Below, in pieces: positions 14,661 to 26,265 of a DNA stretch of 64,000 nt; the first letter of the stretch is position 1; every line of letters begins with the position of its first letter. The stretch spans positions 51,663,902 to 51,727,901 of the forward strand of contig OZ038433.1 in the NCBI GenBank assembly GCA_964036275.1, written 5' to 3'. This DNA comes from Litoditis marina (Eukaryota; Nematoda; Chromadorea; Rhabditida; Rhabditidae). The translations under genes were made by a program, and so were the position numbers. A model generated the notes under the pieces. It made no database searches. It worked only from the letters and a program-made list of their open reading frames with translations, and had not been told where the DNA came from.

Positions 14661-14714
14661 TGGTAGCTTTCATTCTTGAACATAGTTGAATCGTATTGTT
14701 ATGTTTTCTTCCAG

Positions 14715-14839
14715 GTTCGATTATTCAAGATGATTCTGATGATGATGAGTTTTTGAGCGCTTCGGAAGGTGGATATGACGACGATGATGTGGCACAGCAG
14801 CCGAACGAAACAAAGCCAGCGGAATCTGTGGAACAAAAG
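14715..14839 (+). CDS. Isolated exon of a plus-strand gene, acidic, possible phospho-FFAT motif
   Basis: A polypyrimidine tract and CAG acceptor precede the exon, and an AAAAG/GTGTGT donor follows. The exon is 125 nt: two bases finishing a codon, then 41 open codons ending in phase 0. The peptide is strongly acidic, with an Asp/Ser run followed by EFLSASE and a second Asp run. Acidic residues followed by E-F-x-S-A-x-E resemble the phospho-FFAT motif, which binds the MSP domain of VAP proteins at ER contact sites. The composition is unlike the AT-rich surroundings, which supports real coding. Neighbouring exons were not found: a foldback lies upstream and another begins 250 bp downstream. The parent protein is not recognised. 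Exon status is fairly likely; the VAP-binding idea is inference. Confidence 0.6.
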
Positions 14840-15085
14840 GTGTGTATATTATAATATGGTCATTATATATGTGAACTTTTTTACCACTGCGCTCTCGACT
14901 ACATTTTAGTAGCTGATTTATAAATGAGGAAAACATATAAATTGAGTTGAAAATGATGAACATGTTTGAGGGACAGTTTTCTGTTAGTCTTGAAAATGAG
15001 GTGTTTCAAATTTAATCATTCCGTTAAAAACCGGGTGATAAAGGATAAAGGTGTGAATTCAACAAAGTCACCTCATGACACGGTT

Positions 15086-16563
15086 TTACGGACACAACAC
15101 AAACTGCTGTTTTTTATTTGTCTATGTAAATTGTCACTATCAAGTACCAGAAAACCCTAGGAACGATGGCCTACCGAATAAGCCTAAGCCTCAAATCTTA
15201 AGTGAAGTCAGGCGGTATGTTGGGAGAAAAAGAAAAATGAGATTCATGAAAAAGTGGGGGCCCAACGACTGTGAGATTTGTCTTCTGCTGTGCGCCCCAT
15301 GATGCCATCGTGACTTTTGTTTGAATATGAAATATTCTATTTCTGACGTCCTTCAGGATTCTGGAGACCAGATCACGTCGATTTTGAAAAGTGCAAAGTC
15401 GACGTCACATATATTTTTAAACGATGGTAATATCTTAGAAAGGGTCAATTAACGGTGAAACTCAATCTGAGAGTGATGTATTCTGGGATTCTGGAGACCA
15501 GATGACGTCGATTTTGAAAAGTGCAAAGTTGACGTCACATATATTTTCAAATGCTGAAAATATCTTACAAATGGTATATTAACGACAAAACTTTATCTAA
15601 ATATGACTTATTCTGGAAATCAGAAGGCCAGATTACGTCAACTTTCAAAAAATTGACGTGAAATATGTTTTCGAATGCTGAAAGTTTCTTAGAAATGGTC
15701 AATTCACGATGAAACTTCATTCAAACATGACGTATTCTGGGATTCTGAAGGGCAGATGAAGTAAGTTCTCAGAACTGCAATGTTGACGTCATATTTTTCT
15801 CAAATAATAGTAATACGTGGCAAGTGGTTCATTAAGAAAACAATTTTAATCTGCACCGTACAGATCAAACCACATACCTACAAAATGTATACAAAAAGAG
15901 AAAAATTCATGAAAAAGTGGGGGCCCAACGACTGTGAGATTTGTGTTCTGCTGTGCGCCCCTCCGACAACTACTCTCAAATGGAGCAGCTACTGCTACAA
16001 AAACCGAAAAATACTAATATACTCAAGTATAACTGTTCATTACAAACATACAAAAGTCTTTACTAGAATTTACAAATCACAAATGTTAACGTAGTCAATT
16101 ATAGACTTCCTGGTTTCGTGCACAATGGTTGGCATTTTTTGTCATTACTTCAATTGTAGGTGCTATAACGTTTGTCATATTATTCAACAGTTGTTCTCTC
16201 TTTCGCAGCTGTGACTTGTAGATTCTAGTTTACAGGTTTGAGAAAATATTTCACGACTTTTGTATGTTTGTAATGAACAGTTATACTTGAGTATATTAGT
16301 ATTTTTCGGTTTTTGTAGCAGTAGCTGCTCCATTTGAGAATAGTTGTCTATGGGGCGCACAGCAGAAGGCAAATCTCACAGTCGTTGGGCCCCCACTTTT
16401 TCATGAATCTCATTTTTCTTTTTCTCCCAACATACCGCCTGACTTCACTTAAGATTTGAGGCTTAGGATCATTCGTTGGCCATCGTTCCTAGGGTTTTCT
16501 GGTACTTGATAGTGACAATTTACATAGACAAATAAAAAACAGCAGTTTGTGTTGTGTCCGTAA
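15086..16563. mobile_element. 1.48-kb foldback element with terminal inverted repeats of about 215 bp
   Basis: The first 215 bp, starting TTACGGACACAACACAAAC, recur as the reverse complement at about 16346-16563 with few mismatches. A second, partial copy of the inner arm lies in direct orientation at about 15890-16070 and is inverted against about 16200-16440, so the structure is nested. The interior includes 15350-15800 repeats. No transposase frame is present. This fits a non-autonomous foldback DNA transposon. The right end abuts satellite DNA exactly, so it could also mark a rearrangement. Confidence 0.75.
15350..15800. repeat. Tandem repeat of about 130 bp, four diverged copies
   Basis: Copies start near 15350, 15480, 15608 and 15733. 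Each has a GGATTCTGGAGACCAGATGA-like segment, then GACGTCACATAT or a variant and a CTTAGAAATGGT-like tail. The copies lie inside the foldback element and diverge rightward. The function is unknown. Confidence 0.75.
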
Positions 16564-17203
16564 TTTGGGTCGAGCAAATATATTATCAATTGAAGTCTGA
16601 GTTTGCCTGAGATTTCAGTATTGGAGTAACCGAATATTTGTCACCATGAGACCCTAATAATTTAGACAAAATCCGATCAATTGCCAGCCCACGTTTATTC
16701 CACGTAGGTCAGGTCCTCATCAACCCCTCCTCACAATTACAGCCAATTTAATTCGGGTCGAGCAAATATATTATCAATTAAAGTCTGAGTTTGCCTGAGA
16801 TTTCGGTATTGGAGTAACCGAATATTTGTCACCATGAGACCCTAATAATTTAGACAAAATCCGATCAATTGCCAGCCCACGTTCATTCCACGTAGGTCAG
16901 GTCCTCATCAACCCCTCCTCACAATTACAGCCAATTTAATTCGGGTCGAGCAAATATATTATCAATTAAAGTCTGAGTTTGCCTGAGATTTTGGTATTGG
17001 AGTAATCGAATATTTGTCACCATGAGACCCTAATAATTTAGACAAAATTCGATCAATTGCCAGCCCACGTTCATTCCACGTAGGTCAAGTCCTCATCAAC
17101 CCCTACTCACAATTACAGCCAATTTAATTTGGGTCGAGCAAATATATTATCAATTAATGTCTGAGTTTGCCTGAGATTTCGGTATTGGAGTAACCGAATA
17201 TTT
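16562..17203. repeat. Detached block of the 188-bp satellite, about 3.4 monomers
   Basis: From the TAATTTGGGTCGAGC of one monomer to GTAACCGAATATTTG, this is the same satellite in the same orientation as 1-12015, about 4.5 kb away. It touches the foldback element on its left and ends 47 bp from the last recognised exon of the minus-strand gene on its right. Confidence 0.95.
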
Positions 17204-17249
17204 GGAGATTTGCTAGTCTACACTGAAAAAAAGGGATTCGACAACTAAC

Positions 17250-20200
17250 TTGGTGGGCCTGGTCAGCGTTGTCTCTCTCAAGGTCGCGCACCCTGTCTTG
17301 AAGCTGGGCCATTTGAGTGGCCTGCTCGGCATGAGTTCGTGCTCCAGCCTGATTTAGCATTCTCTCGCGCTCATACAATTGTTTGTAGTTAGTCGCCTCG
17401 CGAGCGGTGTCTTCTGTCTGCTGCAATCAGCCAGATTAACAATTTCCCCACGAACACGATAAACAAAGTGTCAAATTCCAGAGTGCAACTAAATAACTGA
17501 GACTTATTCACAAAAAATTAAGCAAAAATCTATGAATAAGCAATTGCAACTAACTGTGCATAACGGGCAAGTTCTCAGAAATATTAAAAGAGTCATAGGC
17601 AGTGGAATCGAACTCGTCAACAATGGGTTAAAGGGGTTTGTTAAATGTTAGCAGGGTACTATTTCAACATGAAACTATAACCCCCCACAACACAGAATAG
17701 AAGAGGAGAGCGGGAGTAGAAAATTCCAGAAAAATTGAATAATAGTCTCACTCAAACTCAAACTTTCCGCTTAACTTAAGCCTGCAGTAAATCAGTAGTG
17801 TATAACTTTCAAAGTGAGCCGAAAAAGATGCCACTTCTGATCAGTTTGAGGTGCAGTTGTACAATACTCTGGAAAACAAAACTTACTTTAAGAACAGAAG
17901 CTTCGATGTGCCCCTTAATGTCGTTTATGTAGTCTTCCGTGCGAATCTTCAACTCCTCAGCAGAGAGCATATTAGACAAACTGAAATGATGAGAAACTGT
18001 GCATTCAGTTGCTTTTCACGTGAACGCGTAACGCGTTTCCTTACCGAAAAACAGTTAGTGCAGTTTCACCAAGTCTGCGTTCTCGCACGCATCTCGCCCT
18101 TGCAGTCTTTATCTTGTTTCATTATTTGGAAGTCGGAGTATCGAAGAACGCAATTTTAATTCAAAAGCGCAGACTTTCCGATACTCCGGAAACGTTCAGA
18201 TTTCAAACTACAATGATGTGGGCTATGATTATAATTAGAATATCCCGGTTTAAGTAAATTCATTCAAAAGCGCAGACTTTCCGGATTAAATACTCCCAAA
18301 ACGTTCAGAGTTCCAACTACAATGGTGTGGGGCTATGATTATAATTAGAATATCCCGGTTTAAATGTATTCATTCAAAAGCGCAGAGTTTCCGGACTAAA
18401 TACTCCTAAAACGTTCAGAGTTCGAACTACAATGGTGTGGGGCTATGATTATAATTAGAATATCCCGGTTTAAATGTATTCATTCAAAAGCGCAGAGTTT
18501 CCGTACTAAATACTCCTAAAACGTTCAGAGTTCGAACTACAATGGTGTGGTGCTATGATTATAATTAGAATATCCCGGTTTAAATGTATTCATTCAAAAG
18601 CGCAGAGTTTCCGGACTAAATACTCCTAAAACGTTCAGAGTTCGAACTACAATGGTGTAGGGTTATGATTAAAATTAGAATATCCCGGTTTAAATGTATT
18701 CATTCAAAAGCGCAGACTTTCCAAACTAAATATTCCTAAAACGTTCAGAGTTCAAACTACAATGGTGTGGGGCTATGATTATAATTAGAATATCCCGGTT
18801 TAAATGTATTCATTCAAAAGCGCAGACTTTTCGGACTAAATACTCCTAAAACGTTCAGAGTTCAAACTACAATGGTGTGGGGCTATGATTATAATTAGAA
18901 TATCCCGGTTTAAATGTATTCATTCAAAAGCGCAGACTTTCCGGACTAAATACTCCTAAAACGTCCAGATTTCAAACTACAATGGTGTGGGGCTATGATT
19001 ATAATTAGAATATCCCGGTTCAAATGTATTCATTCAAAAGCGCAGACTTTCCGGACTAAATACTCCTAAACGTCCAGAGTTCAAACTACAATGGTGTGCG
19101 GCTATGATTATAATTAGAATATCCCGGTTTAAACGTATTCATTCAAAAGCGCAGACTTTTCGGATTGATCAGTTTTCAATGTATGGTCTCACTATTGCGC
19201 TAATTGTTTCAAGAAGGTGTTGTAGTACTCACCGGAAGCCTTCCATGCCTAGTGCAGGATTGATCGTTTGAGTGGTTGGCTGCAGTCCTTGTACGTCTCT
19301 CGTCGTCTGGAACTCAGGAACTTTTTATTTGCGAAATATTGGGGTACAGAATAAGAATGTTCATGTTTTTCCTGTTGACTTTACCGTTTTTCTCTGCCCG
19401 GCTCTCTTTTCGTTCGATTCTCGCTCAAAAACTAAGAGCAGGCAGTAAGGTTTCGTTGTTTGCTCAAAATATAAGTTGTTTTCTGTTCAAGTGCACGGGG
19501 ATAGATTCACAAATTACTCAGTAGTCACAATCATCTGTAGTTCGAACCTGCGCTGGGGGTTGTAGTTTTCTGAATCAGTGTAGAATTTGTTGTAGATTCT
19601 TAGTGTAATATCAAACTGTTTACCTGGACAAGGTTCGCCGTCACACCGCTCTCTATAATCGGGCCCCTAAGGGTGAAGGTGATGGTTGTCGTGGGAAAAG
19701 ACTTTCTGACCTCATCCAACGGTACGTTCTGAAAGAGTCACATAAGTTTATAAAAATAATCTCATCAATATTCAATAACAGATGAGAAACTATAAGATGT
19801 GATTATACAAAGCTTCCTAAACAATTTTTCGTATCAGAATTAATCCTTGGTTTGAAATGCGCTATACGAACTTTCAATATACCATGCTTTGAAGAAGAAA
19901 AGGGAATACTGTTTTTATCCTGTGAGAAACGTCATGCCTTCAATATAGTTACTATAACAAACGCGTTCTGACGGTAATCCAGTGGTTTTTGTGGTTCAGG
20001 TGTGACAAACTCACCGAGCCGATGACCTTTCCGACAAAGGCTTGCAACCATTCGTCTATGGTTACCAACACCACTGGGTGTTGGGGCGAGTCGACTCTGG
20101 CCACCGCCCAGCCAAAGCAGTGACCGCAGCAGCACCAGGCCAGGAGATCGGTCAGCGACAGATCGAAATCTCCCGACAACCGGACCCTGTGGTCGCCACT

Positions 20201-22724
20201 GAAACTAGAGAGAATGAGCAGGGAACAGGCATACAACAAGGGGGGTAGGAACACAGAGAAGCTCTCAGATTCAAATGACAATGTGCAGTTTTTGACTTTG
20301 AGTGAGGCCACTAGTTGCTACACCAGTCGAGAATTTCAAGATTTCAAGATTTAAGATTTATTTAGTTCACTTCATATCGTTTCGAAATGGTGTTCCTTGA
20401 CTGCCCTCCAGATGTGTTTATCTCTTTTTCGATGAGAATAACATCGAAAAAACATAGAACTCGCCCTAGATGTTCGTCGAGGCGGGCCATCCAGCCGCTG
20501 AAGTTGAGGGTGAACCTTTCAACTGTGCTCAGAGACTTTTTACTGCGCGTTGGGCCTCGTCCATACGTCACCAAGCTTCGGAAGATGTCGGTCCCCTAAC
20601 AAATAACAACACAAAATATCCACAAATAATGAACAACAACTTGAAATATACCCGAAGTTTGATTACGGTATCGATGAGCCCATTGATTTTTCAGTACTGT
20701 TCGAGTCTAGTCAGGATATCATAAAACATGCGCATTCACCAAGTTACACAGCTCAAAAATGTCCTAACTTGTGCACTGTATGTTAGTATCCTCGTTTTTC
20801 CGTAGACAGTTTGTTTCTCACTGCTAGTCAGTCAGTTATACATAAACAAGAGTATATCAGACAAAAAGTCATCCAATGAAACTTACCAGGCAACTTCCAG
20901 TGGTGATGATATCCACCGCTCTGAGTGGTCGCCAGAAAGCTTGCTTCTCAGACTTGCAAAATCGCTTTAGTCCCACGCCGACTTGAATCGAGAAGCCCCG
21001 CCATGGTTGGATACTGTGGACACTATTTCGTTGCAGTTGGAATATCTGCGCCAAAATATCCACAATGACGATCGTGCTTCCCTGGAAAACAGATGATTTG
21101 AATGGAATTATTCTAGTTTCTCGAAAATTCGAGTTCCTAGTTAAATATCCACATTTGAGTGGCAAATATTTCAACAAATCCCCCCCCCCCCCCCAAAGAA
21201 GCTGATGGACATAGACATCTCATTTAGAGTGCCGTAAGGTAGAGCAGAATTCGATGGTTTAAGACACAGTCCTTCAGGTCTTTGCAGGAACCGTTACTCT
21301 ATGATCCAAGTTGCATGAAAAATGTTGAGCTTCAACGGAATTTCGATTGTAAGTGATCAATTGTGATCAATTGATCACTACGCATTCAAGTTTTCACTAA
21401 GACATTCAGCCCCGGTTGAATAAGTTCTATTTATCAAGTTCCAACTATTTTCCACTGCATATGTCATAATAGGAAGTCGTCGTTTCGAAAAGTCGTTTCC
21501 TTTGAATGGGCTGAGTGATGCGGGAACTTTCAACTTTATTCGGTTCCGTGTATAGTTTGTATGCTCACCGGTCCAAGAATCAGATCGTAGCGGGTGGGAT
21601 CAGTTTTCTTCACGTTTTTTAGGTATGGTTCCAAACCATTCCAGTCGTTTATGACATTGAGTTGACCTATAATTAGTGTCATGAATTTTTGTCGATTGGT
21701 CAACGGTCGAATTTCTCTCGTTGAATAATGAGTAAAAAGGTTTCTTTCGTGTTCCGTTCAAAAAAGGGTGATTATAAAGCATACGTCATTCCACGGAGAC
21801 TTCTACCGTACACAGTCAAATGTTCTTACGTCTATTTTATGATTTGAGTTTTCGAGCACTTTTTGTAAGAGAAAATCAAAGTCAAATAGGGAATATGTTA
21901 ATCATTAGGATAACATGTACGTATAACAAACACACGGAAAATTTGGATCGCAAATGGCTATGAATTTGCTCAATTCTCCGGTTTCAATACCACATTCGCC
22001 CAAAAATCTCACAGAAAATGGCCTTTTCGATGGATGTAAGACAACTCATTCAGCAAGAGAACACGTGAACAACTTTCTCTTAGTAATAAAAGGAACAACA
22101 CCTTACCTGCGTGTTCTCTAAGCAATATGAAATCATGGCAGAAAAGATCCGAAGGCAGCATTCCATAGTCTGCACAGGCTGGGTCATCGGTGTAGCGGAA
22201 CTTCTCTAAAAGTAGACAAGATCAACATATAAAATTAAATCAAATACTTATGGAAGCAACATTTTCAGTGAGTTAAATATGATTTAAATTGATATCCTAA
22301 CTTTATAGGATTCATTCAACTATTGTAGACAGCGCACAGTCAGCTTTCACAAATATCAGTGCCAACAACATCAGAAAACTATTTCACGATTGCTCAACCA
22401 CAACACAAATTTTTATATCCTGAATTATAATTCAAACGGGCCTCAAATTCGTTGTTAACGACATATCTGAATAGTAAGTTACTGTTAATATTATTATTAT
22501 CTGTGGCATTTTAGCACCAACTGTTCACTACAGTCTTTTCAGTCCTACTGAGACTCTTGAAGTGTGAATTGCGAAAGTTGCATTATAATACACTTTTTAA
22601 ACATTTAATGCGTATTTCAAGAGTCTCCGTAGCCATGATTTCAACTATACCAACCTCTCTTCATTCCAACCTCCTCTTTTGTTAGCTCCACTTTCTCTCC
22701 AGTTGAATAATCAGTAAATTGGGC
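17250..22724 (-). CDS. Multi-exon gene of unknown function (ten exons seen)
   Basis: Exons in transcript order are 22655-22724, 22107-22205, 21569-21666, 20887-21081, 20465-20595, 20015-20198, 19624-19728, 19233-19306, 17887-17980 and 17250-17420, totalling 1221 nt or about 407 codons. Each junction has a plausible donor and an AG acceptor, and the reading phase agrees across all nine joins. That is strong evidence for a real gene. The intron after 20465 needs a GC donor (GCGAGT) to keep phase. The N-terminal two thirds look globular, with a CCCGHCFGW stretch in exon 20015-20198. The last two exons are Glu/Gln/Arg-rich and probably a coiled coil. I do not recognise the family. The 5' end is unresolved: the frame stays open upstream of 22724 to a TAG near 22777. 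No terminal exon was found before the satellite below 17204, so the 3' end may be missing or more distant. Confidence 0.75.
18155..19170. repeat. 110-bp minisatellite, about 9 copies, inside an intron
   Basis: CATTCAAAAGCGCAG recurs at 18261, 18371, 18481, 18591, 18701, 18811, 18921, 19031 and 19140, a period of 110 bp with one 1-bp deletion in the last interval. The array lies wholly in the intron between exons 19233-19306 and 17887-17980 of the minus-strand gene and explains why that intron (1252 bp) is the longest. Confidence 0.96.
21180..21194. repeat. Poly(C) run of 15
   Basis: An uninterrupted run of C lies in the intron upstream of exon 20887-21081. Homopolymers this long are prone to length error in sequencing, but this one does not affect a coding exon. 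Confidence 0.9.
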
Positions 22725-23322
22725 CTGGAAATAGTTTTCATTGAAACATTCCGGTGAGAATGGACGTGACTATATCTTACCTAATGAAATTGTCTCTTCC
22801 AAAGCAATCCTGTACGGCGTTTCAGCCCTAATTTACTGTATTTGTAAATTGATGTCATGGTTTTTCGACAAACAATTGAACTGTTAGTAGATTTACCCCA
22901 TGAATGCTATCAAATATTTAAGTGCACAAGAAACTGTTCCTACTATTCACCAAGAGATGCCGATAAACTAAATGTGTGCATTCATGAGAAAAAGAAAGCT
23001 GGAACTCTCCCAAAAATTGAATTTACGTTGAAACTACTGAATTTCTAACAAGAATGATGATAATTTCATTGAGCACAGATGAAAATAGCCTTATTCTCAC
23101 ATAAACAAAGAAAAATTTGATCTTCACTATTGCAAAACGGTTCCCCCGAAGTTGCCTTGAAAGAAAAGTTTTTGTTGGTTGGTGAGTCAAAACGAACTTT
23201 TATAATGAGATGGAATATTTAGTCTTCACTTACCATTGAACCAAGTTGGGTTAGTATACAAGTTTGAATGAAAAGCCGAATGAGAACTAAACATCGCATA
23301 TTCTCGTGTGAAACACGTCTGG

Positions 23323-23350
23323 AATAGTGCAATCGTACTATTGCACTATT
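23323..23350. other. Perfect hairpin, 11-bp arms
   Basis: AATAGTGCAAT and its exact reverse complement are separated by six bases. It stands alone in noncoding DNA. The role is unknown. Confidence 0.7.
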
Positions 23351-23411
23351 TTGAGGTATAGTTAATCTCCCGTGAAATGAGTTGGATTCGCTAGATCAGT
23401 AGATCGATGTG

Positions 23412-23477
23412 TTATTGTACAATTACCGAGCCACACTATTAAAGTTATTGTACAATTTACGAGCTACACTATTAGGA
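23412..23477. repeat. 33-bp direct repeat, two copies
   Basis: TTATTGTACAATT followed by a CGAGC(C/T)ACACTATTA segment occurs at 23412 and 23445. It is a simple tandem duplication with a few substitutions. Confidence 0.75.
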
Positions 23478-24623
23478 AATGTTCAATAAATTAAAAAAGT
23501 TGATGCACACGTCATATAAATGTGTAAAAAAACGGAAGTAAAGAGAGAGAGAGAAGATTGCAGGTTAGGAGGTGATTGTCAGCTATATTATGGTAACTTT
23601 ACTGTCACTTTAGCATGAACAAATAACGTTCTGGGGCTAGCACATGACATTCCAGCTTTTCACACTGCACTGGTAAATGGCTGCTTAGACTTCTATAATT
23701 TTACAACTTTTTAGAGCGATTTCGGTCGTCTGTCGCCACCGAGCATCATGATGAATGCATTTTTCTCATTACAATATTGTGCATTTAATTGTTTGAATTC
23801 AAACTTTGCGGACAACGCGATTTGAACACTCGTTAAAGTTAGCAAGTTTCCTGGTAATGATACTTGTGGCCTATCAGTTTCTATCTTCCTTGGCGCTCAG
23901 GATGTTTTCAGATCATAGCACGTTACAGTTTTCAGGATTTGATTTTCCCACAGCAAGCTTGAGCGCCGTATTTTACTAAATCTCGCTGTCTCTGTAGTTT
24001 ATTCATCTTGATTCTCCGTCTAATCTGATCCCGTGAATCATGGCATGTTATGAGATCAAACTAAACTAACTATTTGGCCACTCTATATGCACTCACTTTA
24101 TTTCAACCAAATACAACGAAAACACTTTGTTTTCCCAAGTGTTTTTTTTTCAGCTTCAAGGTGCTACTCACGTTTCACGTTCATCTGCAACTTTTGGTGT
24201 TTGCATCATTTATGAAGTGTGTGGCAATTTTATCAAAAAAAGTTTAGAAATGCCCGACTGGCTTCCATTATTGGTTTTTTTCAAACTTCAAATAACTTAA
24301 AATATGCAGGAACACTCATTTTATCCTCTTTGTTACAATCGGTAAGAGATCTACTAATATAAAACCGCTGCTTGGTGTGTTTGTATGAGGCAAGAGCTTT
24401 TTGGTCAAGATATAGGAAAATGATGTACTTTGTAGTTGATTTTCTGAAGAGTCTACTAATATTAGTATAAAAAGGGAGTGTAAAGAAAGTAAAGAAAGTT
24501 TCGAGAAACCGTATGCTAGAATATCCCAAAACACAGAGAAGTTTTCTAATCGTTTTTGCATACTAATCACTACATTATCTTTTCAAAAACTCTTTTGATA
24601 AGACACTATAACTCACTCATCAA

Positions 24624-24692
24624 TTAATCGTCCAGATCGGTTTTGGTGGACTCCTTTGCCTTTTTCTCCACCGTTCTTTCCAGATCCGCCGC
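24624..24692 (-). CDS. Possible terminal exon
   Basis: On the minus strand a TTTTAG acceptor is followed by 22 open codons and a TAA. This frame is charged (Glu/Lys/Asp) and would end in LDD. A second frame is also open: it is Gly/Lys-rich, ends about 10 bases further, and resembles the low-complexity product at 25115-26167. It could be the last exon of that gene or of an unseen one. Which frame is used cannot be decided. Confidence 0.35.
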   Translation of the reverse strand, partial: AADLERTVEKKAKESTKTDLDD

Positions 24693-25114
24693 CTAAAACC
24701 ATGAATAAACATTAATTCAATTGTTATGTATTTGTTAGTTGTTGGTGAGATTACGTTGAAACTGTGAAAAAAAACTGAGTTGATACCTGTAACCATATTT
24801 ATAAATTCAGAGATCTTCATTGAACGGAACATGTGCGATATTCCACAACTCGTCTTTTTTCGACGCCTTTCTTGATGATAGTTTTATTGGCTACGTTCAG
24901 TATTCTGAGTTGTACTATCAAGTAAGGCTTTGTTAAAATAGAGTCGAAACCCTACTCGACTCGCCAATCAGAGTTTTGAGCAAAAACTCAATGCCTCAAC
25001 TAAATTTAATGTTTGTACTGCGACCTTGTTTTCAAATCGACTGTTTTCCAATCGTTCATGTGTCTGTGCGTTTCATCAATAATATATAAGCAGACCAAAG
25101 TTTCTCAAAAATAA

Positions 25115-26167
25115 CTAGCCTGTTCCCGTTCTACTGCTGTTTTCAGAGCTGGTTTCATCGGACAAGTCCTCTGTGGAATCGGTCGAATTTCCTCCGGCTG
25201 CCCCACTGTTGGAACCCTTCCCGTGTCCACCACCGTTTCCGGCTCCAGATTCCTTGCTGACCTGTCGGCTCTGAGAGCCGCATGCACCGTCTCCATCGAC
25301 TTCGGCTACGCCTCCTTTGCCTTTTCCTTTGCCATTTTCTTTCGATTTTTCGCTCTTTCCTTTGCCAACTTCTTTGGATTTCCTTCCTTTTCCTTTGCCG
25401 CCATTCCCATTTTGGGCTCCGCCTCCTCCCACTTTGTTTTCTTTCTCTCCGCTCTTCTTTCCGTCACCGCCGGCGGAATCTACTTCGGAACCACCGTCTC
25501 TCTCGCCGTCTCCGCTATCTTCTCCACCGTTTCCTGACTTTCCGTCGCATTTTCCGCCGGACTGATCCTTTCCACCATTTTTTACCGGCTTCACCACTTT
25601 CTTTGCTTGCGTCTGCTCCGCTTCCTGTGTTTTCTCCGCTCTTCTTTCCTCCGTTCTTTCCTTCTGCCGAATCTTTTCCGGAGCTGTTTGGTTTCTTTCC
25701 GGCTCCGCTTCCCGCACCGGATGAGTTGTCTCCTTCCTCAGAGCCTTTGCCGCCAGAGGTTTGTTCTCCTTCAGATGAAGCTCCGCCCTCTTTGTTAGAA
25801 GATTTTCCTTTTACTTCAAAAGAGCCGCTCTTTTGTTTTGAAGCTCCGCCCTCTTTACCCGAAGCTCCGCCCTTCTCTCTCGGAGATCCGCCTTTTTCTT
25901 TGGAAGCTCCGCCCTTCTCTCCCGAAGCTCCGCTCTTTCCTTTCAAAGCTCCGCCCATTTCTTTCGAAGCTCCGCTCTCTTCATTTGAAGCTCCGCCCTC
26001 TTTGTTGGAAGCTCAGCCTCCTTCAGATGTGGAAACTCCGCCTCCTTCAGATGAAGCTCCGCCCTTCTCGGTTTAGGTTGGCGAGATTGTGAATCACCGT
26101 CCACCTCACTGAAAAGAAGAACAATTTTGCTATGTTGACCATCGAAGGTCAGTATCTTCACAACCAT
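25115..26167 (-). pseudogene. Low-complexity Gly/Ser/Lys/Glu-rich coding-like region, interrupted
   Basis: An ATG at 26167 opens a frame (start MVVKILTFDGQ) that may contain a short intron ending in TTTTCAG near 26110. From about 26070 to 25770 a 24-bp unit around GGCGGAGCTTC repeats about 12 times. In one frame it encodes units like KRAEL with mixed charged residues, in another units like GGASxxKE. The GGAS frame is open over 25515-25958 but has a TGA near 26020. Continuing the Gly/Lys/Ser composition past about 25590 requires a one-base frame change into the frame that ends with a TAG at 25115. Composition on the minus strand is consistent, but no single frame spans the region. It may be a decayed gene, an assembly error in low-complexity DNA, or a gene with unseen introns. 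Confidence 0.45.
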
Positions 26168-26190
26168 CTTAAATCACATAAAAAGCAGAA

Positions 26191-26265
26191 ATAGAAAGAG
26201 AAAGACAAAAGAGAGAGAGAAAGAGAGAAAGAGAGGGAGAGAGAGATAGACAGAGTAAGAGAGAA
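26191..26265. repeat. GA-rich microsatellite
   Basis: An imperfect (GA)n tract broken by AAA and ATA lies just upstream of the presumed start of the low-complexity minus-strand gene. Confidence 0.85.

Larger units (their letters stand above)
22778..24600. other. Noncoding stretch upstream of the minus-strand gene
   Basis: AT-rich DNA with two small structures listed separately (23323-23350 and 23412-23477). A minus-strand segment at about 22793-22839 has an AG before it and a GTAAG donor after it, but no phase joins it to exon 22655-22724 without a stop. The plus-strand frame at 22857-23048 has no support. First exons or a promoter may lie here unseen. Confidence 0.4.

Noticed and set aside
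22793..22839. Possible minus-strand exon upstream of 22724
   Set aside because: It has an AG before it and a GTAAG donor after it, but every phase gives a stop inside it or in the next exon.
24281..24570. Two overlapping minus-strand ORFs of 82 and 84 codons
   Set aside because: The composition is that of AT-rich noncoding DNA, the two frames overlap, and neither has splice or start context.
25282..26076. 264-codon plus-strand Pro/Phe/Leu-rich ORF
   Set aside because: It is the antisense shadow of the 24-bp Gly/Ala/Ser repeat. The minus strand has the start, splice-like signals and soluble composition.
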